NCBI RefSeq assembly: GCF_012275575.1 | Contig: NZ_NPIH01000242.1 | Coordinates: 65,141-129,140 of the forward strand | DNA length: 64,000 nt | Source: Paraburkholderia sp. SG-MS1 | Lineage (GTDB): Bacteria > Pseudomonadota > Gammaproteobacteria > Burkholderiales > Burkholderiaceae | Direction: 5' to 3' | Shown: positions 25,198 through 32,685 of the stretch, piece by piece | How positions within the stretch are numbered: the first letter of the stretch is position 1 | Layout of the letters: every line of letters starts with the position of its first letter | Program-made: the position numbers and the translations under genes | Notes under the pieces: generated by a model | Told to the model about the DNA's origin: nothing | The model's input: the letters and a program-made list of their open reading frames with translations, nothing else | Database searches by the model: none

Positions 25198-26187
25198 ATG
25201 CATTTCAAGATTCTCCTGACCACTCACAGCACCGCGTTCATGACGAGCGGTGGTGGTGAGTCAGAACTCGTGCAGGTCGCCGAACTGCTCAACGATTCGG
25301 GAGTACAGGCCGACATCTATGGCATTCGCAGCCGGCCGCTGCGCTTCTACGACGCCGTGATGCATTTCTCCGTTCATGCAGACGGAGAGGCGATCATTCG
25401 CGAGACCGTTCAGCAGGGCAAAAAGCTGTTCGTGTGGCCCAATGTCTGGTGGCTGAGTCCGCCGGACGCGGCGGAAATCGCGCGGATCGAAGCTATCGCG
25501 CGGCGTGCCGACCGGCTGCTCTTCAAGTCGGCGGCCGAGATGAATCACTTCAACACCTACATCACCGTCGAGCCGGGCAAGTGCGTCCTCGTCGGCTCAG
25601 GCATATCTGACCGATTCCTCGCGCCCGCCGATAAAGATTTACTGCCGACGGTGTGCGACGTGTCGGATTACGTGCTCTGTCTCGGCCTGATCGAACCGGT
25701 CAAGAATCAGCTCGAACTCATCAGGGCGCTCAACGGCCTCGAGATGAACGGCCTGATGGTGGGCGGCTTCAGGGACGAGGAATACAACCGGCAGTGCATG
25801 CGCGAAGCGCATCGCGGCATCCACTTCCTGCCGTTTATCCAGCCGTGCAGCGCGCTATTGAGATCCGCGCTCGCCAACGCACTAGTGGTGGCGGAGCCGA
25901 GCTTCGATCCGCCGGGGCGCTCGTGCCTCGAAGGCGCGTTCGTGAAGAAGCCGCTCGTCATGGTAGATGGGGATTGGCAACGCGAGCACTTTGGCGACAA
26001 TGTTTGGTACGCCGCTTCCACGGCCGCGTCGGACATCGCCCCCGCGATTCAGGCCGCATTGGCCGACGCCGATCGGGACGACAGGATCGAAAACAACTAC
26101 GAACGCGTTTACGCCCGACACTCGTCGAGCACGGTAGCAGCTGACCTAATCAAACACCTGATCGATGCCGGCCTCACAAATTACTAA
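25198..26187 (+). CDS. Glycosyltransferase family 4-like protein
   Basis: A 329-residue GT-B fold protein. The N terminus FKILLTTHSTAFMTSGGGES has the glycine-rich acceptor loop of GT4 enzymes. The second domain starts at YVLCLGLIEPVKNQLELIRA, and the donor side shows PPGRSCLEGAFVKKPLV in place of the E-x7-E block. It is shorter than usual and resembles the protein at 34843-35823 over its N terminus and the LGLIEPVKNQ / NIEPRKNQ block, suggesting an old duplication. It overlaps the next gene by 23 bases. Donor unknown. Confidence 0.78.
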   Translation: MHFKILLTTHSTAFMTSGGGESELVQVAELLNDSGVQADIYGIRSRPLRFYDAVMHFSVHADGEAIIRETVQQGKKLFVWPNVWWLSPPDAAEIARIEAIARRADRLLFKSAAEMNHFNTYITVEPGKCVLVGSGISDRFLAPADKDLLPTVCDVSDYVLCLGLIEPVKNQLELIRALNGLEMNGLMVGGFRDEEYNRQCMREAHRGIHFLPFIQPCSALLRSALANALVVAEPSFDPPGRSCLEGAFVKKPLVMVDGDWQREHFGDNVWYAASTAASDIAPAIQAALADADRDDRIENNYERVYARHSSSTVAADLIKHLIDAGLTNY

Positions 26188-27235
26188 GATTCCTCGCCTG
26201 CTTGTCGTTCAGCGGCGATCCATGACCGATGGGCGAATGAAGTCTCGCACGATCGGCGCGCGGTTTGCGCCTTTGCTCACGTACATGGAGCGGCACCAGT
26301 TGATCGAGTGGGAGCAGATATCGGAAGAGGAGGTCGGGGTCAGCCACCTGCATCGCTTCGATGCGGTGCTGTTCAATAAGCATGTCTCGAACCTTTCGCT
26401 GAAGATCATGCGGATGGCGAACGAACTCGGCCTCCATACGATCTACGATCTGGACGACTGGCTGCTCGATCTGCCTTCGTGGAGCGTGCTCGAAATGAAC
26501 GAGGACGTGCTGTACAACGTGCTCGCAATGATTCGCGAGGCAAGCGCGGCCACCGCGTCTAACCAGTTGCTGCAGGAGCGGATGCGCAAGGTGCGGCGCT
26601 CGGACGTGCTGATCATTCCAAACGGTTTCGATCATCAGGCTTTCGATCTCTCGCCCGAACTCTGGACGGAACAGCAGCCGCCGAAAATCATCTTCTCCAA
26701 TCTCGACGGCATCAAGCTGGTCAATTTCAGAAAAGATTTTTTTGCCACGTTGCGCAGCTTCATCACGCGGCACGAGAACCTGTCGATCGACTTCTGGGGC
26801 GACCCGTTCCCGGAGCTGAATTCGATTCCTCGCATGACGCATCGCGGCAGCCGCGGCAACCTCGAATACAAGAAGGCCATTCGCGACGAAGGCTATACGT
26901 TCGCGATCGTGCCGCTCGGCGCGGAAGAAGATCCCGATACGTTGTTCTTCAATTCGTGCAAGTCGCCGATCAAATATGCGGACTACGGGAGCCTCGGCAT
27001 TCCGAGCATCTATTCCGACTGCCCAACTTACCGCGAAAACGTTAAACATCGTGAGACGGGCTATATTGCGTCGAACAATGCGGATAGCTGGAGTGAGGCG
27101 CTGGACGAGATGTTGCGCGACGCCGCGCTTCGGCAATCGATTCGCGAGCATGCCTATGCCGACGTGTTCGACCGCTTCAGCGTCCGGCACATTGCGACCA
27201 TGTTCCTGAAGGCTTTGCCCGGCCCAAAGTCTTAA
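26165..27235 (+). CDS. Glycosyltransferase, GT-B fold, group 1-like
   Basis: A 356-residue protein. The middle and C terminus follow the GT4 plan: TIYDLDDWLLDLPS, LIIPNGFDHQAFDL at the domain junction, FWGDPFPELNSIPR, and YADYGSLGIPSIYSDCPTYR at the donor site. There is no obvious membrane segment. The start within the preceding gene (23-base overlap) suggests translational coupling. The TIYDLDDW stretch recalls spore-coat or rhamnan-type GT4 enzymes that act on peripheral sugars, but donor and acceptor cannot be assigned. Confidence 0.8.
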   Translation: MPASQITKIPRLLVVQRRSMTDGRMKSRTIGARFAPLLTYMERHQLIEWEQISEEEVGVSHLHRFDAVLFNKHVSNLSLKIMRMANELGLHTIYDLDDWLLDLPSWSVLEMNEDVLYNVLAMIREASAATASNQLLQERMRKVRRSDVLIIPNGFDHQAFDLSPELWTEQQPPKIIFSNLDGIKLVNFRKDFFATLRSFITRHENLSIDFWGDPFPELNSIPRMTHRGSRGNLEYKKAIRDEGYTFAIVPLGAEEDPDTLFFNSCKSPIKYADYGSLGIPSIYSDCPTYRENVKHRETGYIASNNADSWSEALDEMLRDAALRQSIREHAYADVFDRFSVRHIATMFLKALPGPKS

Positions 27236-27277
27236 CCGGGCGTTCTCGACTCAACGTTTCTTTGCAGCCAGCCCACT

Positions 27278-27868
27278 ATGGATCTTCTTCTCATTCGTCA
27301 CGGCCAATCGTTTGGCAACGTCGCCGGCCTGTTGAACTCGACCGAACAGGACGGGTTGACGGAGCACGGCATGCAGCAGGCCGCGAGACTTCGCACGCTG
27401 ATGGAAAGCCACGGCCTTGCGCCGGACCGCGTCTTCAGCAGCCCGTGGCTGCGGGCGCTGCAAACCACCGAAGTGCTCTTCAAGGACAAGTGCGACTGGA
27501 CTTTGGACAGCCGACTCGGCGAAACCAATGCCGGACGGTTCGCCACCTGGAAAGCCGAAGACTTTCGTCAGACTTTCCCCGACTGGGGCAAGCATCTGTC
27601 GGATCGCTATGAAGGTGGGGAGTCGCATCTCGAGTTGGCGGCGCGGTCGGTGAACTGGGTCGAAGAGGAGTTTCTGCGGCAGGCGGACACACCAGGCCTG
27701 ATGGCCGCCGTCTGTCATGCGGGACCGATCTCGGTGATTTCGCAATATTTGCTGAACATTCCGCTGTCCAGATTCCCCAATGTGCTGGTGCCGAACGCAT
27801 CGCTCACGATCTTCCGGCGCAACGTGCATACCGGGAATTTCTATCTTCAGATTGCAGGGCTGTCATGA
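27278..27868 (+). CDS. Histidine phosphatase family protein (phosphoglycerate-mutase-like)
   Basis: A 196-residue branch-1 histidine phosphatase. The catalytic RHG is at residues 7-9 (phospho-acceptor H8). R59 lies in SSPWLRALQTTE, the acid candidate is E82, and the second His is H147 in VCHAGP. No signal peptide is seen, so it is cytoplasmic. In glycan loci such enzymes can remove phosphate from sugar phosphates, for example in heptose or phosphoramidate pathways, but no partner pathway enzymes are recognisable here. The stop overlaps the start of the next, unassigned gene by 4 bases, suggesting the two proteins work together. Confidence 0.85.
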   Translation: MDLLLIRHGQSFGNVAGLLNSTEQDGLTEHGMQQAARLRTLMESHGLAPDRVFSSPWLRALQTTEVLFKDKCDWTLDSRLGETNAGRFATWKAEDFRQTFPDWGKHLSDRYEGGESHLELAARSVNWVEEEFLRQADTPGLMAAVCHAGPISVISQYLLNIPLSRFPNVLVPNASLTIFRRNVHTGNFYLQIAGLS

Positions 27869-28755
27869 GCGCATCCATCAAGATTTACGAGCCGATTTAC
27901 GCGCCGGGCCAGGTTCTCTCCGAAAACGCCTTTCATCCGCTCGTGCTGCGCAACAACGCTCACGCGGCCTGGCGCGAGTTCTATATTCTGGTCGACATGT
28001 ACCGCAAGGGCATGCATCTGCAGCAGGAGTTCACCGGGCTCTTTTCGCCGAAATTCGCGCTGAAAGCGCGGATAGACGGCAGCCGGTTTCTCGAGTTCGT
28101 CCAGGCCAATCTCGATGCCGATGTCTGCCTGATCAATCCTTTTCCGCAACTCGCGTATTTCTCATTCAACGCGTGGATGCAGGGTGAGCATGCGCACCCG
28201 GGACTCGTCGAGCGCAGCCAACTGCTGCTCGACGCGTGCGAGATTCCGTGGAACTTGCGCGAGGCGCCGCGTCAGTCGGCGGGCACCCTGTGTTACTGCA
28301 ATTTCTGGGTGGGCTCGCAGCGGTTCTGGGAGAACTATGTCGGCAAGGTGCTGGTGCCGATCGCCACCTTTCTCGAAACACAGAGTGACAGCGAAGCGGC
28401 GCGCGCAGTGCTGGAACCCACGATCCATTCCGACGACGCGCCGTTTCTGCCGTTCGTCGCGGAGCGGTTGTTCAGCACCTACCTGTCGTTGCATACGCAA
28501 GTGAAGGTGGCCGCTTATCCGATCAAAGGCGAGAAGGTTTTTGACTATTGCGTCAGCGATTTCGAAAAAGATATCGTGCGCTATATGCAAAAGCCGATCG
28601 ATGCCGCGGATCAGGCGCAAGTGTTTCCGTCTGAACAGATTGCGTTGATGGATCTGTTATGTACGCTGTCGCAGAAGTACGTGCGCGCGCACTTTTCGTA
28701 TACGCCGCATCCGCATACCGGACAGCCGATCGATTTCGACCGTAAGGGCAAGTAG
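27865..28755 (+). CDS. Conserved-looking protein of unknown function, glycan locus
   Basis: A 296-residue soluble protein that I cannot assign to a named family. It is rich in aromatic residues and has distinctive blocks: KIYEPIYAPGQ at the N terminus, NNAHAAWREFYIL, ADVCLINPFPQLAYFSFN, LCYCNFWVGSQRFWENYVG and LPFVAERLFSTYLSLH. The plan (an N-terminal YxxIY-like strand, then INPFP, then CNFWVG) recalls uncharacterised proteins I associate with other bacterial polysaccharide loci, possibly a glycosyltransferase-like fold. That link is from memory and unverified. It overlaps the histidine phosphatase gene by 4 bases and ends a four-gene plus-strand run. Confidence 0.55.
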   Translation: MSASIKIYEPIYAPGQVLSENAFHPLVLRNNAHAAWREFYILVDMYRKGMHLQQEFTGLFSPKFALKARIDGSRFLEFVQANLDADVCLINPFPQLAYFSFNAWMQGEHAHPGLVERSQLLLDACEIPWNLREAPRQSAGTLCYCNFWVGSQRFWENYVGKVLVPIATFLETQSDSEAARAVLEPTIHSDDAPFLPFVAERLFSTYLSLHTQVKVAAYPIKGEKVFDYCVSDFEKDIVRYMQKPIDAADQAQVFPSEQIALMDLLCTLSQKYVRAHFSYTPHPHTGQPIDFDRKGK

Positions 28756-28774
28756 CCGCATCCTGAAAATGAGT

Positions 28775-28806
28775 GCGGCGCGCGACCCGCATGGCCCGCG
28801 CGCCGC
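28775..28806. terminator. Strong GC hairpin between convergent genes
   Basis: GCGGCGCGCG (28775-28784) pairs perfectly with CGCGCGCCGC (28797-28806) around a 12-base loop. It lies between the convergent stops at 28755 and 28823. No T-tract follows on either strand, so it may act with Rho or as an RNA 3'-end barrier. Confidence 0.45.
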
Positions 28807-28822
28807 CGTTCGCCGCTCGGCT

Positions 28823-29902
28823 CTAGTCGGCGTGCGCGCCGGCTGTGCTTGCCGCGTCGACGCCCAGAAAGATGTCCTGCCAGACAGCGTCGCTCGCGCG
28901 TTGCAGCACGCCGTCCGCGTGCCGCACATAAGCGGCATCGGCCAGACTGCGACCGGCGCATTGATTGAAGCGGGCCGCGATGGCCGGCACCCATGCCGCG
29001 AGACTGGCGGCGGCATCGAAGACGCAGTCCGCTGGGCAAATCTCTTGAGCCGCCGTGCCGCCACGCACGAACACCGGCTTGCCGAAATGCATGGCTTCGA
29101 GCACCGGCACGCAGAACCCTTCATGCCGGCTCATCGCGAGTAGCGCGCTGGCGGACTCGTAGCACTCGAACAGATCGGCGTCGTCGAGCATGCCTTTGAA
29201 ATCGACCTGTTCCAGCACGCCCAGGCGCCGGGCGTGATTGATCAGAAACTTCAGATACTCGTAGTTCGGCGCGCTGCCGACAATCGTCAGCGTCGCTACG
29301 ATTTCACGCTGTTTCAGCAGCGCCAGAATGTCGATGCCGTCCTCGATCCGTTTGTGCGGCACCACGCGGCCGACCATCAGCAGATTCGGCGCGCGCTGTT
29401 TGCGTCCCTTGCGCGGCGGCTCGCGCGTGAAAACCGGCATGTCCGGGAAAACCGGCGGGACGATCTTCACCGCGCCTGCTTCGAGAATGCGGGCAAGGCT
29501 TTGCGCGGTGTTCTGCGAATTCGCGACGACGGCATCGAAGCCCGCGAGCAGGGGTAATTGCGCGAGCGCCTTCTCGCACAACTGCGCGGTGCGCGGTTCG
29601 AGCGCACGCAGCAGTTGGGGATCGGTCACGCCGTGGAAGTAGCAGATCTTCTTGCAGTCCAGCGCGAGGATCTGTTCGAGACACGGATCGAAGATCGAGT
29701 AGCTCAACAGGACGATGTCCTCGGGCGTGACACTGGCGAAAAACGCTTCGAGTGGCTGGACTCCGGATGTTCCCGCGTCGAAGCCGTTTGCATAGAGTTC
29801 GGCCCGCAGGCCGAGACGCTTCGCCATTCGAACGAAGCCGATGCAGTGGTTGCCCACCGCATCGCCCGAGAAAATATCCGGAGCACATACCCGCAGCGTC
29901 AT
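28823..29902 (-). CDS. Glycosyltransferase family 4 protein
   Basis: A 359-residue GT4 enzyme. The N-terminal domain has IFSGDAVGNHCIGFV. A linker with VVANSQNTAQSL leads to the donor domain starting LLMVGRVVPHKRIEDGI. The E-x7-E donor motif is in HEGFCVPVLEAMHFGKPV, a form close to mannosyl/rhamnosyl GT4 enzymes. It is the last gene of a four-gene minus-strand run joined by overlaps of 4, 8 and 4 bases, so all four products are probably made together. The donor is not assignable. Confidence 0.88.
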   Translation of the reverse strand: MTLRVCAPDIFSGDAVGNHCIGFVRMAKRLGLRAELYANGFDAGTSGVQPLEAFFASVTPEDIVLLSYSIFDPCLEQILALDCKKICYFHGVTDPQLLRALEPRTAQLCEKALAQLPLLAGFDAVVANSQNTAQSLARILEAGAVKIVPPVFPDMPVFTREPPRKGRKQRAPNLLMVGRVVPHKRIEDGIDILALLKQREIVATLTIVGSAPNYEYLKFLINHARRLGVLEQVDFKGMLDDADLFECYESASALLAMSRHEGFCVPVLEAMHFGKPVFVRGGTAAQEICPADCVFDAAASLAAWVPAIAARFNQCAGRSLADAAYVRHADGVLQRASDAVWQDIFLGVDAASTAGAHAD

Positions 29903-32685
29903 TTTGCCTTTGCCTCCGCAATGTCGGTCAACCGTCGCGCATACGCGCGGGCGACCGCGTCAACTGAGTAATCACGCTCGATGCGTGCCTGACCCGCCAG
30001 GGCGATGCGCTCACGCAGCGGCACATCGTCGATCATTCGTTTGAGCTGTTCGGCCGCGACCGAGACGTCGGGATCGCACCAGTACTGCCCTTCGGAGAAC
30101 AGATAGTCGCCTGCGCGCAGCGGGATAAGGTCGCCATCCACGAGGAACGCGGTATCGGGTTCGCAGAAGTCGACGTTGCCGGAGAAGTTGGTCGCCACGA
30201 CGGGCTGCCCCAGCGCCATGGCTTCGGCGATCACGCGGCCGAAGCCTTCGCTGCGATGCAGAGAAATGTAGGCGTCGCAACAGGCCATGAAGTCGGTCGA
30301 ATCCTGCCGGGACAGACGTTCGGAAACGATGTGAATGCGGCTGTCGCCGGCCGCCAGATCGAGCACCGCACGCCAGACCGGATCGTCGTCACGCACGTTC
30401 ATGGCCTTGATGACGAGCCCGACGCCCGGCGAGCGTGTGCCGAATGCCTGCTTGAACGCTTGCACGCCGGCGAGCGGGTTCTTTCGGCTCAACCACGAGT
30501 TGCCGTCGAACATCAGATAGAACAGGAATTCGTTCGACGGCAGCCCGAACCGTTCACGCTTCGGATCCAGCGGCGCGGGCACTTCGACGGCCATCGGCAT
30601 GTGATAGACGGGCGTGTCGCCGAGGCGGCGGTAGACGCTCTGGACGAAGCGGCTCTGGGCCCAGATTTCGTCGACCATCTGATGCACCTTGCCGAACGCG
30701 CTCGGCCAGTGAGGCAATTCCCACGGCCAGGCGCCGATCTTGTGAGTCGGCGCGTCAATCAATTTACGGCCACCCTCCAGCGCAAGGCGAACCATCTCCG
30801 GCGCCGGCAGACAGATCAGGCTGATGCCGTACTTGAGCTCGTCGCTGATCAGGTGATCGACGGAGTGCTCGAGCTTCGCCGGGCCGGACATCGGTGCATT
30901 GATCAGCGCGACCGGCGTGGACGTCAGCTGGAACACGCGCGCGGCCATGCGGGCATCTTCGCCTAGCCCGAGCACGCCTTGCGGGAAGCCGATCACGTTC
31001 ACGCCGTAGTCGTATCCGACGCCTTCCACGTGCGCGTGATAGCGCGCCGGCTCGCGTTCGTCGTCGTCGGCGTCGTCGTCGGGACTGTCGATCCAGCGGA
31101 CCTTGAGCGAGCCCAGCAGCGGGTATTCGGCTTGCGCCCATTCGTTCCACCACGCCACGAGCTGGTCGCGGCCCGCATCGGTGTCGATGTCGAACGCGCT
31201 GCGCAGATCGGCGCGATCGTTGGCGATCAGAACGAGAAAGCGCGGGAGCAATGAGGCGTCGGCCGGCTGCTCGTCGTCGATGCTGGCCAACGCTTCGGAC
31301 AGCCGGGCAGCCGACCATTTGATTGCGTGATACTCGTGTTGTCCGTCCCGGTCCCACCACGAGATGAGACCCAGGCGATGGCTGAAGCTATCCAGATTGA
31401 ACGACGCCTGGAGGTCGGCCCGCTCGTTCCAGATCAGCACCAGGAACCGCGGCAGCAGCGGCAGAGCGCATTGCGCGCCGGCCTCCATCCTGAACAGGTC
31501 GTCGTCCAACGCCGGCGTGACCCAGTGAATGACCGGGTATTGCGCCTCGCCATGTTCGACCCACCATGACAGGCACTTGAGGCGTCCGATGAAACTGTCC
31601 AGCGAGCAGAGCGCCTGCAAGTCCGCGCGTTCCTCGAGGATCAGCCGCAGGAAGCGCGGCACCGGCAGCCAGTCGGAATGTTCGCCCCATTCCATTTCGA
31701 ACAGTGACGCGGGCAGCGTAGGCGGCACCCACTTGATGGCGCGGTACTGGAACTGGCCGTGTTCGAGCCACCACGACAGGCAATTCAGCCGTCCGGTAAA
31801 AGACTCCAGCGGACCGAACGCGGCCTGCAGGTCCGGCCGCTCCGTGACGATCAAGGAGAGGAAACGCGGGATGTGCGGGCCGCCGTCTGCGCGGACCTGC
31901 TCGGGTTCGAGCATGGCGCCGCCGATCGGCGCCTGAGTCCACTTGATGCGCTTATATTCGCGATGCCCATGGTCTTCCCACCAGCTCAGGCAGGCGAGTC
32001 GGCCGGTCAGCGTGGTCAGATCGAAGGCGCTGCGAAGATCGGGCCGCTCGGTCGTAATCAGCGCGAGAAAGCGGGGCAGCGGCATCGCGCCGGACTCGGG
32101 GTCGTCGATCGGTTCCAGCAGTTCTGGCCATGCGACGGGCGGCCGCCACGTCACGCGCGGGCTCCCAGCCTGCCCATGCGCCTCCCACCAGTCGAGGCAA
32201 TTCAGATAGCCGGTCAGCGTGCCGAGGTTGAAGGCCAGCGAAAGATCGCCGCGATTGCCCACGATCATCGTGATCAGCTTGGGCAGGTGCAGACCGGCTT
32301 CTTCAAATACGGTTCGCGGTTCGAGCAGCGTCTCGGCGAGGTGCTTCGTGTCGAGCACGCTCGGCGCGGTTGCGCCGAGCCAGTACGTGAGCGCGTCCGG
32401 ATGCCGCTCGATCAGCGTGTCGTTGTCGAGTTGACGCAGGTATTCGCGGTCTTCCTGGCGAAGCACCCAGTTGAAGTCCGGATATGTCTCACGCGCCGTC
32501 ATTTCCCACCAGAAGTACAGCGAGACCCGATCGTCAAGCACCTTGGAATTGAAAGGCGCGAGATCGGCTCTGAACTTCATCAGAAAATAGATCGCGCTCG
32601 GCAGGCAAAAAAGCTCCCCCGGCGACGGGTGCCGGTACTCTGCCAGCCACCCTGTCTTGTTTTTTTTCGGTCCCAGATTAACCAA
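29899..32685 (-). CDS. 928-residue glycosyltransferase with N-terminal tandem repeats and C-terminal GT4 domain
   Basis: The C-terminal half (from about residue 555) is a GT4-type transferase: YDYGVNVIGFPQGVLGLGED opens it, WSRKNP-like WLSRKNPLAGVQAF follows, and the E-x7-E motif is E813/E821 in SEGFGRVIAEAM. Residues 29-533 hold a degenerate copy and six good copies of a repeat about 69 residues long. Each has an PRFLxLIxxERxDL start, a Trp-Trp pair about 31 residues in, and a further Trp 13 residues after the pair. An acidic linker (534-545, mostly Asp/Glu) joins the halves. No signal peptide or membrane helix is seen. I know no family matching the repeat; it may bind glycan or act as a spacer. 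Start and stop overlap neighbouring genes by 8 and 4 bases. Confidence 0.8.
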   Translation of the reverse strand: MVNLGPKKNKTGWLAEYRHPSPGELFCLPSAIYFLMKFRADLAPFNSKVLDDRVSLYFWWEMTARETYPDFNWVLRQEDREYLRQLDNDTLIERHPDALTYWLGATAPSVLDTKHLAETLLEPRTVFEEAGLHLPKLITMIVGNRGDLSLAFNLGTLTGYLNCLDWWEAHGQAGSPRVTWRPPVAWPELLEPIDDPESGAMPLPRFLALITTERPDLRSAFDLTTLTGRLACLSWWEDHGHREYKRIKWTQAPIGGAMLEPEQVRADGGPHIPRFLSLIVTERPDLQAAFGPLESFTGRLNCLSWWLEHGQFQYRAIKWVPPTLPASLFEMEWGEHSDWLPVPRFLRLILEERADLQALCSLDSFIGRLKCLSWWVEHGEAQYPVIHWVTPALDDDLFRMEAGAQCALPLLPRFLVLIWNERADLQASFNLDSFSHRLGLISWWDRDGQHEYHAIKWSAARLSEALASIDDEQPADASLLPRFLVLIANDRADLRSAFDIDTDAGRDQLVAWWNEWAQAEYPLLGSLKVRWIDSPDDDADDDEREPARYHAHVEGVGYDYGVNVIGFPQGVLGLGEDARMAARVFQLTSTPVALINAPMSGPAKLEHSVDHLISDELKYGISLICLPAPEMVRLALEGGRKLIDAPTHKIGAWPWELPHWPSAFGKVHQMVDEIWAQSRFVQSVYRRLGDTPVYHMPMAVEVPAPLDPKRERFGLPSNEFLFYLMFDGNSWLSRKNPLAGVQAFKQAFGTRSPGVGLVIKAMNVRDDDPVWRAVLDLAAGDSRIHIVSERLSRQDSTDFMACCDAYISLHRSEGFGRVIAEAMALGQPVVATNFSGNVDFCEPDTAFLVDGDLIPLRAGDYLFSEGQYWCDPDVSVAAEQLKRMIDDVPLRERIALAGQARIERDYSVDAVARAYARRLTDIAEAKAK
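31087..32601 (-). repeat. In-frame repeat array of 207-210 bases per unit
   Basis: Protein-level repeats inside the 928-residue glycosyltransferase. Unit starts (the Pro of PRFL/PKLI) are at residues 135, 204, 273, 343, 412 and 481, a spacing of 69, 69, 70, 69 and 69. A diverged first copy lies at residues 29-73 (Trp pair 59-60, Trp 73). The Trp pairs fall at 166, 235, 305, 374, 443 and 512. Units 2 to 5 are the most alike (pattern CLSWWxEHGxxxYxxIKW), while the ends diverge. Confidence 0.88.
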
